Assembly (NCBI GenBank): GCA_021734075.1
Contig: JAIPJW010000013.1
Location: 1-41,176, forward strand
Length of the DNA stretch: 41,176 bases
Direction of reading: 5' to 3'
Source: Cephaloticoccus sp.
GTDB taxonomy: Bacteria > Verrucomicrobiota > Verrucomicrobiia > Opitutales > Opitutaceae
Shown: positions 14,691 through 23,797 of the stretch, piece by piece
How positions within the stretch are numbered: position 1 is the first letter of the stretch
Layout: every line of letters starts with the position of its first letter
Translations under genes and position numbers: made by a program
The notes under the pieces: generated by a model
What the model was told of the DNA's origin: nothing
The model's database searches: none
Seen by the model: the letters and a program-made list of their open reading frames with translations, nothing else

Positions 14691-17606
14691 TTACAAGCGG
14701 CAGCTCCAGAGCTGCGCCTGTGAGCCGAAATAAATCCGCCCATCCAGTATCGCGAGCCCGGCTGTGATTGGCACGGGCGATTCCCCCAGGTTGGTGATGC
14801 GATGGTCGTCGGGTTCGATGCGAAACACCGTCCGGCTGAGCACGCCGTAAACAGTGCCCCCCGCTCCAACCGCCAGCGCCGGACGCACCAGGTCGCCCAA
14901 CGGGGCAAGATCCGCGTGGTGCACCACGGCCCGTTTTTGCGGATCGAAAACAAAAAACTGCGAACCGGTCGTGAGCCCGTAGACCAGGCCATTGCCGCCG
15001 ACCTCAAGACTGAAGACCTCGGCCGCCCCGGGCACGGGCACGGTTTGGAAAACGACTTGTCGGGTCGACCAATCCAGCAAGTAGAGCACCCCTTCCCTGG
15101 CGGTGGTATGGCCACCGCCGGGCGCCAGCACACTCGTGCCCCCGACCAGATCTCCCGAGGGGAGTGCCTTGATCGTGTGCGTGCTGTGCCCGGGCACCAC
15201 CCGGTCATGCGTGAGCAAAGTGGATTCACCGGTTTGCAGGTCGACGATCCCCAAGCCGCCGCCCACATGCCCATAATCCATGAAGCCAGCGGCGATCACG
15301 TGCACGCCATCGGGGTGGGCCAGACAAGTGCGTGGCCGGGTGATATGCCGCTCAAATCTCACGAGGACGCGCGGGTTGGGCACCGTCGGTGACTCGGGCG
15401 CAAACGGGAGCGCCGGGTCATAGCAATAAAAGTCACCCCACGGGTAGGCGGGCCCGACCAGCAAGTTCCCCTGCCGCGCCAGGGCGCAAATGTTGCCGCC
15501 ACCGATGGCCTTGATCGCCCCGTGATCAACCGTCTCGCGCCGCGCGAGATCGTGTTCGAAAAAGTGCATCGGGTGGGCTGTGCTCCCATAGATGCGACCG
15601 CCGGGACCACTGCCCAGCGTGGTGATGATGGCGCCACCGGACTGGAATTTTATAACGATGTCCCGCTTCGCCCCACCGGCCGAATCCGTCACGGTGATCA
15701 ACCGCTCCGGCAGGTGGCAGGTGACACGGCGTCCGTCGGCCAGCCCGGCCTCGCGATTCTGAAACCGCCCCGCACCCAACGTCTTGGCCACGGGTAAATC
15801 CCCGGCCGCAACCGGCTCCAATTGACCGTGGTGCAGCCGGTATTGGCTGTCCCCCGTGACGCCATAAACCGAACCGTCGGTGCCCACAAAAACCCGGGCG
15901 GAACCGATACCCCGCTCGGCCTCGGTCAGCAGGGGACAGATCTCGGAGGTGGCCGGGTTGAAAGCCACGAGATTCCAGCGGGCGGTGCCGATCCCCGCGT
16001 AAAGCCAACCCGCGGCATCCACCGCCAGACTGTTGGGGTATTGTTCGTTGGGATCGAGTTGACCGTGATCGCACATTTCCCGGGTAAGCGGATCGTAGGA
16101 GACCAGACGGGCGTGGGGGTGACTCGCGGCATAAATGCGGCCGTCCGGACCATCGGCCAGCGCAGTCTCGACGTAACAGGATTCATCCGGCGAAGGCACC
16201 CCGTGAAAGGTGAATTCGCGACGATCGACATCGAACTCCAGCAAGGTGTTGCCGGCAAAGGTGTAGAACCGGCCGTTGCGGCTGAGCAGCGAGGCATACG
16301 GCGCCCACTTGGCCCATACCTCGGATCGCGTGGACTCGGGAAACCAGACCTGCCGGGTTTCACCCGTGCCGAGATCGGTGACGAGGATCGAGCCCAACGG
16401 ATTCAAATCGAGGAGCAGGGTGAGCAGCAGGTCGCGCCCCTGCGCATCCCGCACCGCCGCCACCCCGCGACTTTCTGAAACGGCGGCGCAGATGCCATGG
16501 TTCACAAAGCGGTTGTCCTGCACCAGACTGGCGCGCGTGGCGGCGGGTTCCTTGAGGTGCTTGTCCAGCCAGCCATACATCAATTGCCGGGCCTCATACG
16601 GCGCGGCATGCCCTTGCCCGTGCGCATAGAAGGAAAAGTTTACGGCCGCACCCTCGAGTTCATAGGCGTCCATCACCTTCATCAGCATCAGCACCCGCTG
16701 GCGGTAGGTCCAACCGGCCAACTGCGGATCATCACCCATGATGAGGTCGTTCAACGCCGAGAGATCGAGAAACGGCCGGGGCGCGATCAAGGCCATGATC
16801 TCGTGCATGTCGATCGGCGGCAGTTCGCCGCGCAGCAGGCCCGCCCGCATTGGTTTCAGATAAATGTAGAAATGATCGCGCGCCCAGGCCTCGACCTTGT
16901 GGTTGTAACGGAAAGGCGCACAGCCGGAATTGGACACCGCCACGGAAATGCGCGAATCGTAGGCGGCGAGAAAATAAGCCCCATGCCCGCCGAGGGAATG
17001 CCCCAGGGTCCCGATGCGCCCGGGATCCACACAGGACAACGATTGCAACACGTCGATGGCGATGGCGTGTTCAAAATTCGCCTTGCCCACGGCAGTCCAC
17101 TCCGGGTGTTTCAAATAAAAGCGGGTGGTGTCGTAGGCCCCTTCCGGCGGGATGCGTTCGCCGGCCACGAAATGATCGGGGGCGATCACCACATAGCCAC
17201 GCCGTGCGAGGTGATCCAGAAAGGCCTTCTCGGGGTTTTCCTCCAGCCCCGCCTCGCGTTCCTTGCCGTGGGCATAGGTGCCGTGCACGGAAACCAAGGC
17301 CGGAGCCGGACCGGTGAGACCATGTGGAATCGCCAGGAAGGCATGCGCACGCTCATCCGCTTCGACGGCGTAGCTGATCAACCGGCGTTCGTAGAGGCCA
17401 TCCACGTCGACCGTCTCGTGCACCCGGAGGTCCAGCGGTGGCTTGGCGGGTTTGTGCTCGTCGCGGATCAACTCGAGGTAGCGCTGGCGGAGTTCGGCCT
17501 TGCGGACCAGCCAGTCCGCCGGCGAGTGCACGCCTTCGAGTAAATCATCCCAAGAGCTGCGGATCGGTTCAGGTTCGGACCGCGGTCGGTGTATGGCGGA
17601 GGACAT
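14691..17606 (-). CDS. Alpha/beta-hydrolase (esterase) fused to a large beta-propeller-like region
   Basis: The 971-residue product joins two parts. Residues about 60-352 form a dienelactone-hydrolase/acetyl-xylan-esterase type alpha/beta hydrolase, with VSVHGTY at 106-112, the nucleophile elbow GHSLGG (Ser204) and a likely catalytic His in GQGHA (His333). Residues about 365-971 hold many repeats of the type GxxYG/GRIYA plus a hydrophobic strand, as in SMP-30/NHL or PQQ-like propellers; around twelve such units are visible, enough for one large or two propellers. I see no convincing signal peptide at ATG 17606. An upstream ATG at 17627 and a TTG at 17657 also give no clear secretion signal. 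Substrate unknown; the propeller may bind or lyse a polysaccharide. Confidence 0.78.
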   Translation of the reverse strand: MSSAIHRPRSEPEPIRSSWDDLLEGVHSPADWLVRKAELRQRYLELIRDEHKPAKPPLDLRVHETVDVDGLYERRLISYAVEADERAHAFLAIPHGLTGPAPALVSVHGTYAHGKEREAGLEENPEKAFLDHLARRGYVVIAPDHFVAGERIPPEGAYDTTRFYLKHPEWTAVGKANFEHAIAIDVLQSLSCVDPGRIGTLGHSLGGHGAYFLAAYDSRISVAVSNSGCAPFRYNHKVEAWARDHFYIYLKPMRAGLLRGELPPIDMHEIMALIAPRPFLDLSALNDLIMGDDPQLAGWTYRQRVLMLMKVMDAYELEGAAVNFSFYAHGQGHAAPYEARQLMYGWLDKHLKEPAATRASLVQDNRFVNHGICAAVSESRGVAAVRDAQGRDLLLTLLLDLNPLGSILVTDLGTGETRQVWFPESTRSEVWAKWAPYASLLSRNGRFYTFAGNTLLEFDVDRREFTFHGVPSPDESCYVETALADGPDGRIYAASHPHARLVSYDPLTREMCDHGQLDPNEQYPNSLAVDAAGWLYAGIGTARWNLVAFNPATSEICPLLTEAERGIGSARVFVGTDGSVYGVTGDSQYRLHHGQLEPVAAGDLPVAKTLGAGRFQNREAGLADGRRVTCHLPERLITVTDSAGGAKRDIVIKFQSGGAIITTLGSGPGGRIYGSTAHPMHFFEHDLARRETVDHGAIKAIGGGNICALARQGNLLVGPAYPWGDFYCYDPALPFAPESPTVPNPRVLVRFERHITRPRTCLAHPDGVHVIAAGFMDYGHVGGGLGIVDLQTGESTLLTHDRVVPGHSTHTIKALPSGDLVGGTSVLAPGGGHTTAREGVLYLLDWSTRQVVFQTVPVPGAAEVFSLEVGGNGLVYGLTTGSQFFVFDPQKRAVVHHADLAPLGDLVRPALAVGAGGTVYGVLSRTVFRIEPDDHRITNLGESPVPITAGLAILDGRIYFGSQAQLWSCRL

Positions 17607-17813
17607 TGGAAAAGGAAATCTGACCATCACCAGAACCGGAAAGAAACAGAAACACAAAATAATGCGCCCGGGCTGGCAACAGCAGGTTCAATCCCTTCGC
17701 CGTTACATTTTTTCCCGCTCCCTTCGACGCCGCCCAGAGCCTCAAACTTGGCGAACGGCAACATGACCCTAATTTTCCTAAAATCGCCCCCCTTGATCAC
17801 CTAACCGATTTAT

Positions 17814-17855
17814 GGGTGGGTCGTGCGCTCCGCGCGCGGAGCGCACGGTCCACCT
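17814..17855. repeat. Long palindrome with extended stem
   Basis: A perfect 26-bp palindrome runs from 17822 to 17847 (CGTGCGCTCCGCG and its complement). After two wobble positions the pairing resumes with GGTGG/CCACC, giving a hairpin of about 42 bases. It lies 27 bases after the WYL regulator's stop and could act as a terminator, though no T-run follows, or be a REP-like element. Confidence 0.65.
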
Positions 17856-17881
17856 CAGGCAAAGTCGCCCATTACGCCAGG

Positions 17882-18871
17882 CTATAAGGAAGCGTAGACC
17901 CTGGCCAGCGCCTTCACCGTCTGCTTGATCTTGACGCGCAATTCGGCCGGAGCGACCACTTCCGCCGCCGCCCCCCACCCGAGGATCCATTGTTCGGCTT
18001 CCTCCAAGGCCCCGAGCCGCATCTCCAACTCAAGTCCGCCATCTGGCAACTCCCGCAATTCCTGCGATTCGTGCCACTCGCGCTCCCGCACCCGCTCGGC
18101 CGCGGCGGACCGGAAATGAATCACGACGCGGTAATCCCCGGTGCCGCCCAGCACCCCGAGGGCATTGGCAAAAAATGTCTCCGGGGAAAAATCCGCCGGG
18201 CGTTCAAAAATCACCTTGGTCCGCTCCACCGTAGTGATGCGCGGCAGGGCAAAGGTCCGCAGGGCCTGCCGCTCCGTGTCGAAGCCCACCAGATACCACA
18301 GGTTTTCCCGATTCGCCAAATGGTAGGGATGCACCCGTCGAACCGACGCCGTCGCGGTGCCCGGTTTGCGATAGCGAAAGGTCACTTCCTCATGGTGCAG
18401 CACGGCGGCACTCAAGGGATTGAAAGTGGCGAGGTCGGTCTTGCCCAGGCCGATGTTTTTGAAGGACACCGTGCGCAGTTCGTCCGCCGGGGTGAACGAG
18501 ATGCGGTCACGCAAACCGCCTGCCAATTTTTCAAACGCCACTTCGAGCTGCCGGTGAAAAGGCGTGCCGCGGTATTGCTCGAGGGCGCGTTGCGCGACCA
18601 GCAGGGAGAGCAGTTCACCCTCGGTCACGTTGACGGTGGGAAACGAGGTCACCGGCTGCGTGTAACGATAGGCGCTGATTCGCGGATCAAACTCGATCGG
18701 CAGATCGAGCCGGTCCCGCATGAAAGCGATGTCGCGGACGATGGTCTTGCGCGACACCTCCAAGCTTTTGACCAGCTTGGTGCAATTGACCAAGGTCCCC
18801 CGCCGCAGCTCGTCGTGGATCTTCAACATGCGCTCGAGCGGGGGGCGGGAAAGCTGCGGTTTGGCGGGCAT
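17882..18871 (-). CDS. WYL-domain transcriptional regulator
   Basis: This 329-residue protein is of the YafY/PafC-like class. An N-terminal winged helix-turn-helix (about 10-65) reads LERMLKIHDELRRG then SRKTIVRDIAFMRDRL. The WYL domain (about 145-220) includes a ligand-binding stretch with VRRVHPYHL, ENLWYLVGFD and RTFALPRI. A WCX-type C-terminal extension follows. WYL proteins often respond to nucleic acid or nucleotide ligands in defence and damage responses, but here nothing in the neighbourhood identifies a target. ATG 18871 (MPAKPQ) was chosen as the first Met before the HTH. The divergent gene at 18939 starts 67 bases away and is the obvious candidate for joint control. Confidence 0.9.
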   Translation of the reverse strand: MPAKPQLSRPPLERMLKIHDELRRGTLVNCTKLVKSLEVSRKTIVRDIAFMRDRLDLPIEFDPRISAYRYTQPVTSFPTVNVTEGELLSLLVAQRALEQYRGTPFHRQLEVAFEKLAGGLRDRISFTPADELRTVSFKNIGLGKTDLATFNPLSAAVLHHEEVTFRYRKPGTATASVRRVHPYHLANRENLWYLVGFDTERQALRTFALPRITTVERTKVIFERPADFSPETFFANALGVLGGTGDYRVVIHFRSAAAERVREREWHESQELRELPDGGLELEMRLGALEEAEQWILGWGAAAEVVAPAELRVKIKQTVKALARVYASL

Positions 18872-18938
18872 GAAAGAAATCTGCACATTTTTCAGGCTGG
18901 GCCAAGCAATGTCCCACCCTCTCGGGTAATCTCCGGGC

Positions 18939-19568
18939 ATGATCCTCACCCAACGCCCCCTGAAAAACCTGCTCCCCATCGCCCTGACCTGGGCCCATTA
19001 CGGCGAACTCCATCGCGTCACCCCTTGGCCGGAAGTCCGCTTTGAACGCCTCTACGGCGACGACTGGATCGAGATCACCCCGGACCACGAACTCCTGGAG
19101 GCGGCTTCCCTCGCCTGCCGCAACCGCGACTGGCGCCCCTACCTGGAGTTTGTGCCCGCGGACGTGCGCACTTTTCTAGCCGGATTCTCCTTCAACCGCA
19201 TGGAGGCCCTGCAGGTTTGCGCCCGGTGCCCCAGCCTGCTGATCGACCTGATCGCAACCCCGGCCCTGACCGCCTTTCTGTCCGATCATGTGGGACTGCG
19301 GGGCGGGGCTACCGCCAGTTGGGCGGAAATCGTCGCCGTGCATGAACGCAACGGCATCTTCGGCCTGCTCGAATGGCTGGGCCTGCCCGCCTCGCGCCAG
19401 ACCCTCACGATCCTCGCCCATTTGGAATCGCCCGATCTGCCCAAGCGGTTTTTGGAGCCCCTGCGGACCCAGCTCTGGGAACCCCGCACCATCTTCGCCC
19501 TGCAACGCATGCCCGCCATTACCGACCGGCTGCTCGCCAGCTTCTGCCGGAATCCCGTGGCCGCGTGA
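18939..19568 (+). CDS. Hypothetical protein divergent from the WYL regulator
   Basis: This 209-residue soluble protein is rich in Leu, Arg and Pro, with no membrane segment or signal peptide. It has no motif I recognise. The sequence reads as a mostly helical domain with short regular segments (RPYLEFVPADVRTFLAGFSF near 66, FGLLEWLGLPASRQTLTIL near 142), which might be helical repeats. It is divergently arranged with the WYL regulator gene across a 67-base spacer, which suggests a regulator-target pair. It is followed directly by a REP cluster and tRNA-Arg. Confidence 0.65.
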   Translation: MILTQRPLKNLLPIALTWAHYGELHRVTPWPEVRFERLYGDDWIEITPDHELLEAASLACRNRDWRPYLEFVPADVRTFLAGFSFNRMEALQVCARCPSLLIDLIATPALTAFLSDHVGLRGGATASWAEIVAVHERNGIFGLLEWLGLPASRQTLTILAHLESPDLPKRFLEPLRTQLWEPRTIFALQRMPAITDRLLASFCRNPVAA

Positions 19569-19604
19569 AGGCAGCCAACCCGAATCATGCCCAATCGCTG
19601 CTCA

Positions 19605-19813
19605 ACCCGGACAGGCGGGCCGCCTGTCCCTACCCGCCGTCCCGGATTCCAGCGGCAATTGTGCGAAGCAGGCGGATCTGGAGGGATTGCAAAAGGTAGG
19701 GACGTCCGGCCCGGACGTCCGTCAGTCATGAACATGTGGACCAACCTGAGCGGACAGGCGGGCCGCCTGTCCCTACCCGCCGGCCCGGATTCCAGCGGCA
19801 ATTGAGCGAAGTA
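19605..19813. repeat. REP cluster with target duplication at tRNA-Arg
   Basis: Contains hairpin GGACAGGCG-GGC-CGCCTGTCC at 19609-19629 and again at 19752-19772, and hairpin ACGTCCGG-C-CCGGACGT near 19700-19718. A 44-base segment (19643-19686) recurs with small changes at 19786-19830, where it enters the 3' end of tRNA-Arg. The second copy carries the real tRNA end. The segment abuts the encoded CCA. Confidence 0.8.
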
Positions 19814-19890
19814 TGGCGGATCTGGAGGGACTCGAACCCCCGACCCCTTGGTTCGAAGCCAAGTGCTCTATCCAATTGAGCTACAGATCC
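19814..19890 (-). tRNA. tRNA-Arg (anticodon TCG)
   Basis: A 77-base cloverleaf on the minus strand. Acceptor GGATCTG pairs with CAGATCC, with discriminator G and encoded CCA (19814-19816). The anticodon stem CTTGG/CCAAG encloses CTTCGAA, giving TCG. The D-arm AGCTCAATTGGATAGAGC and T-arm GGGTTCGAGTCCC are standard. Confidence 0.96.
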
Positions 19891-19983
19891 GTTTCTCCAA
19901 CCCAACATGTCAGTTAAGCACCAACCCCGGAAGCAGAAAAACGGTGGCGACGAAATCAAGCCAAACTGATCGGCCCAAGGCCA

Positions 19984-20811
19984 TCACAAGGCCAGCTTCA
20001 TCTGCCACTGGGTGATTTCCTGCCGTTCCAAACCCACCGCGTCAAACCAGTCCGCGCATTCCTCCGGCCAGATCGCGCCCACATGCCACTTGGGTGCCGG
20101 GTGCCGCGCCATCACAGCCCGCAACAGCTGCTCCGCCCTGCCTGTTCGATTGACCTCCCCTTCCACGGCCATGGCACGCACCACCACCACGGGTCCGGCA
20201 GGATTGAGCAACCAAATCCAAGCCCCGGCCAAGGCATAGCCCACACCGGGAGACGAAGATTGAGCCACGGTTTGACCCGACAACTGCCAGGGCCAGTCGG
20301 GCGGTTCATGCGCGGATAACATGGCGGCAAAGACCGGCAGATCGACCCCGGTCAAATCCGTGACCGGCGCGTCCGCCGAAGGGGGCGATCCGGCAAAGCC
20401 GACCAGACGCCGCACTTTGGTGAAGCCCAGTTTTTCATAAAGCCGGACCGCGGCCCCGTTTTGTTCAATCACCTCCAAGACCATGGCCCGGTCGCCACGG
20501 CGACGGGCATCATTGATCACCCGTTCCATCATCGCCCGGCCGACCCCTAAGCGGCGGGCTGCCGGCACCACGGCCATGCCCGCAACCCGGCAGCGGTCAT
20601 TGCGCCGCGCTAACAAAATTATTCCCGCCGGCTCACCCTCGCGGTGCACCACCAGGCTGCGGTCAAGGTCCAGACTGTCGGCCGGCACCATCTGTTGCAG
20701 CATTTCCGCATTGAATTTTATGGTCACCAGGTAATCGGCAAAAGCATGCGTCAACAACTCAGCCGCCTCAGGGAGGCCGAAAGCTTTGACCGTGGAAAAT
20801 TCAAGGGTCAC
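19984..20811 (-). CDS. Tandem GNAT acetyltransferase
   Basis: The 275-residue product has an N-terminal GNAT domain (about 10-140) with the acetyl-CoA pyrophosphate-binding loop RRLGVGRAM (86-94), preceded by strand VAGMAVVP and followed by AVRLYEKLGF, a typical motif B. Residues about 145-275 look like a second, more degenerate GNAT half (VVVVRAMAV, then RAEQLLRAVM) as in fused GNAT proteins. Acceptor unknown. The start is uncertain: GTG 20811 begins just before the fold, while a GTG at 20907 has GGAG upstream and would add 32 residues. The open frame runs still further, into the REP cluster at 20986, but that part is repeat-derived. No operon partner. Confidence 0.8.
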   Translation of the reverse strand: MTLEFSTVKAFGLPEAAELLTHAFADYLVTIKFNAEMLQQMVPADSLDLDRSLVVHREGEPAGIILLARRNDRCRVAGMAVVPAARRLGVGRAMMERVINDARRRGDRAMVLEVIEQNGAAVRLYEKLGFTKVRRLVGFAGSPPSADAPVTDLTGVDLPVFAAMLSAHEPPDWPWQLSGQTVAQSSSPGVGYALAGAWIWLLNPAGPVVVVRAMAVEGEVNRTGRAEQLLRAVMARHPAPKWHVGAIWPEECADWFDAVGLERQEITQWQMKLAL

Positions 20812-20985
20812 GAGGCGAAGATAGCCGTGACGAAGAAACCGCCAAGGAGGATATTGCCTATTTGCTGCACCATCCGCGCCGATTTCGACATGTAATAAGC
20901 CGATCACTTTGCGTTTCTCCTTTATAACGATCATCCTCGTTGAGGATTGGATGGTGCATGCGAACAAAGGCGCGACCCGCGGGCC

Positions 20986-21176
20986 ACGGACGTCCGGGCC
21001 GGACGTCCCTACCTTTTGCAATCCATTGTGATCAGAATGCGGATAGACCGGCCGCAGTTCGCTCAATCAATTGCCGCTGGAATCCGAGCGGTGGTAGGGA
21101 CAGGCGGCTCGCCTGTCCGCTCGATTTGGTCGGCATCCCCATGACCGACGGACGTCCGGGCTGGACGTCGCTACCA
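20986..21176. repeat. REP cluster right of the GNAT gene, including one arm of a 101-bp inverted repeat
   Basis: The interval from 20812 to 21238 holds no gene. It has a GNAT leader region and then this cluster: ACGTCCGG-type hairpins near 20990-21005 and 21149-21168, and GGACAGGCGGCTCGCCTGTCC near 21098-21118. The segment 20986-21086 is the inverse of 23890-23990 with two differences in 101 bases. Confidence 0.82.
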
Positions 21177-21238
21177 TTCGCAAACTATCGTCGATCGAAG
21201 CCGGAAGAGCGAGGGGTAGGAACAAGTTTACCTCCCGA

Positions 21239-23620
21239 TCAAACCGCGTTGATCACCCGGTTAACCATGTCGGTGGTAAAGGGCTTGGGCAGGGCATCCT
21301 TGAATCCGTTGGCGGCAAAATCACGCATGACCTTGTCATCGGTGTATCCGCTCATGACGACCGCGGTCACATCAGCATCATAGGTGCGAAGCGCAGCCAG
21401 GGTTTCCCGTCCGCCCATGCCCCCGGGGATGGTCAGATCCAGCAAGACCAGATCAAAAGGCTCGCCGGATTCTTTCGCCTGCCGGTAAGCCCGCAGAGCA
21501 TCCGGCCCGTTGTTCGCTGTCTCCACCTGGTGGCCCATTTTCCCCAGGGTCAACTCGAGGGTTTGGCGAATAATGGGTTCATCGTCCATCACCAGAATCC
21601 GCCGGGCTACGGGGGCGGAATCCGGCCACGGGGGCGTCGACATCTGCCGCTCGGGTGGCTTCTCCTGCATGGCGGGGAGATAAACTTGGAAGGTGGTCCC
21701 TTGACCCTGAACCGATTCAACGGTGATGGCGCCACGGTGCTTTTGCACCACCGAGTGACAAATCGTCAGGCCCAGGCCCATGCCCTTCTGTGGACCGCGC
21801 TGTTTGGTGGAGAAATAGGGATCAAAAATCTTGGCCAGTTTTTCCGGAGGGATGCCTTCCCCATGATCACTCACGGTGATTTGCACATAGTCCCCCGCGG
21901 CCAATCCGGGCACCTGAGCCGACAACAGGGAGACATTACCGGCACGCAAGGTGATCACTCCACCCTTGGGCATGGCTTCCCGGGCATTAAGCACAAGGTT
22001 GCGGATTACCTGCCCGATCTGTCCTGCGTCCACCTCCGCCGTCCACAGGTCAGGATCGACCGTCAATTCACTGCGCACATTCGATCCGCTCAAGACCAGT
22101 GGCAAGGAGTCGGTCAGCAGCGCGCCGATATCGGTGATCCGGGGCACGGCGGCCCCCCCACGGGCAAAGGTGATGAGTTGCTGGGTCAGACTGCGGGCGG
22201 CCAGCGCGGCCTTTTCGGCCGCCACCACGCGTGGCAACATTTGCTCGGCGGAATCCTGGTGGAAACGGGCCAGGTCCAGATTCAACAAGATCGCGGTCAG
22301 CAGGTTGTTAAAATCATGGGCAATGCCGCCCGCCAGCACGCCGGTGGACTCGAGCTTGCCCATGACGAGCCGGTCCTCCTCAGCCTGCTTGCTGGTGGTC
22401 AAGTCGGAAAGCGTGCCTATGAACCTCAGGGGATTCCCAGCTTTATCCCGGTTGACCACCATCCCCCTGTTGAGCACCCACTTCCAAGAGCCGTCCTTAC
22501 ATTTGAGGCGATGTTCAATCGAGAACGATTCGGTCTGACCCGAAATATGGGCCTGCTGTATGGCCAAAGTTTCCGGCAAGTCATCCGGATGCACCCGATC
22601 CGCCCACTCGGCGCGGTCAAGACCAATTTCCCCCTCGTCAAAACCAAGTATTTCCTTCCAGCGCTTGGAACGAATCACCTGGTTGGTGCGGCAATCCAAG
22701 TCCCAAACCCCATCACCCGATCCGACCAATGCAAATTTCCACCGTTCCTCACTCGCCCGCAATTCGGCCGCCTGGCGCGAGAGTTGCCGCATGATGCGAC
22801 TCTGCCAAACCACGAAACCAAGCACCATCAGGATAACCACTGTCGCCGGCAAAAAATAGGGTTTCAAATCAGCCAACCGAATCGGGTGCGGCTCCAAGGG
22901 TCCGATCCACTTGGCGTATATCCGGTCAAAGGTGCCGTTGGAGCGCACCTGGGCCAGCGCCTCATTGATTTGCTCCAGGGTGCGGGCATCTCCCTTGTGC
23001 ACGGCAAAATGATATTCGTGCACGATGTCATCAACAAAACCCAGGGCCAAGCCATTGGTCTCGGCGCGCTCGGCCGAAGCGGGACCCCGGATAAGCAATG
23101 CCGCATCAATCTTGCCCTGCCTGACGTCATCGAACGCCTGCTGCATATTGTCGTAGAGCACAATGTTGGCCCCCCAACCATCGTGGGCCTGGGCGTTGAG
23201 ATGTCCAATGCTGCCCCTGAGCGTGCCGATGGATTTGCCCTGAAACTGGGAGGTGAGCGTCAGCGCCGGCTTGCCCTTGGGGACATAAATCAACCCATGG
23301 ACATAGGCGTGCGAGATGGAATAATCCATCGTGGCACGCCGTTCTGCCGTGATGGTGACATTGGCCAGGGCATCGAGCCGCCCCGCCTGGAATTCGGCCA
23401 GAATGTGCGACCAGTAACTGGGCACGATCTCGATTTCAACTTTGCCGGTCTTTTGCATTGCCGCCAGCAACTCGGAGGTGAATCCGGTCGGCAGACCCTG
23501 CTTGTCCAAATAGGAAAGTGGCGGCGAATTACTCTCCACCCCGATGCGCAGGGGCGCCGCCGATATGCTGCCCAGACCCAGGCAAAGGAACCAAAGGACA
23601 AGATGGTGGACGCTAGGCAT
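21239..23620 (-). CDS. Hybrid sensor histidine kinase with periplasmic solute-binding sensor, PAS and receiver
   Basis: This 793-residue protein has, in order: signal peptide (1-22), an SBP_bac_3 (amino-acid-binding type) sensor domain (about 24-245), a membrane helix (about 256-274), a PAS domain with PAC (about 290-412), and a kinase core with His435 in GGIAHDFNNLLTAIL. An ATPase domain (N box NLVLNAREAM near 541, DHGEGIPPEKLAKIF near 585, GMGLGLT near 613) is followed by a C-terminal receiver with phospho-acceptor Asp728 (VLLDLTIPG) and Lys779 (LPKPF). It should sense a small solute in the periplasm and relay phosphate to its own receiver. No phosphotransfer protein or regulator is adjacent, so the output is unknown. 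The gene is bracketed by inverted REP-type repeats. Confidence 0.94.
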   Translation of the reverse strand: MPSVHHLVLWFLCLGLGSISAAPLRIGVESNSPPLSYLDKQGLPTGFTSELLAAMQKTGKVEIEIVPSYWSHILAEFQAGRLDALANVTITAERRATMDYSISHAYVHGLIYVPKGKPALTLTSQFQGKSIGTLRGSIGHLNAQAHDGWGANIVLYDNMQQAFDDVRQGKIDAALLIRGPASAERAETNGLALGFVDDIVHEYHFAVHKGDARTLEQINEALAQVRSNGTFDRIYAKWIGPLEPHPIRLADLKPYFLPATVVILMVLGFVVWQSRIMRQLSRQAAELRASEERWKFALVGSGDGVWDLDCRTNQVIRSKRWKEILGFDEGEIGLDRAEWADRVHPDDLPETLAIQQAHISGQTESFSIEHRLKCKDGSWKWVLNRGMVVNRDKAGNPLRFIGTLSDLTTSKQAEEDRLVMGKLESTGVLAGGIAHDFNNLLTAILLNLDLARFHQDSAEQMLPRVVAAEKAALAARSLTQQLITFARGGAAVPRITDIGALLTDSLPLVLSGSNVRSELTVDPDLWTAEVDAGQIGQVIRNLVLNAREAMPKGGVITLRAGNVSLLSAQVPGLAAGDYVQITVSDHGEGIPPEKLAKIFDPYFSTKQRGPQKGMGLGLTICHSVVQKHRGAITVESVQGQGTTFQVYLPAMQEKPPERQMSTPPWPDSAPVARRILVMDDEPIIRQTLELTLGKMGHQVETANNGPDALRAYRQAKESGEPFDLVLLDLTIPGGMGGRETLAALRTYDADVTAVVMSGYTDDKVMRDFAANGFKDALPKPFTTDMVNRVINAV

Positions 23621-23797
23621 GTGCCAGAACGGGTGAGATCATTTCACATCCCAGTGTGCCGGGGACACACCTTAAGTCTATGTAGATTTTAGGCGAATCA
23701 AGCTGAGATTGATGCATGGCCAAACTACGGGCCCGACGGGCTCGGGTCAAACAGGACCGGTGGCCGCTTCTCCCTGCCACCCGCCGGCAAATTTCGC

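Noticed and set aside
19671-19686. Second tRNA fragment taken as a tRNA gene
   Set aside because: Only the 3' 16 bases are present; no cloverleaf. Treated as duplication.
20812-21066. N-terminal extension of the GNAT protein into the REP cluster
   Set aside because: The first 30 or so codons are REP sequence, and the GNAT fold begins later.
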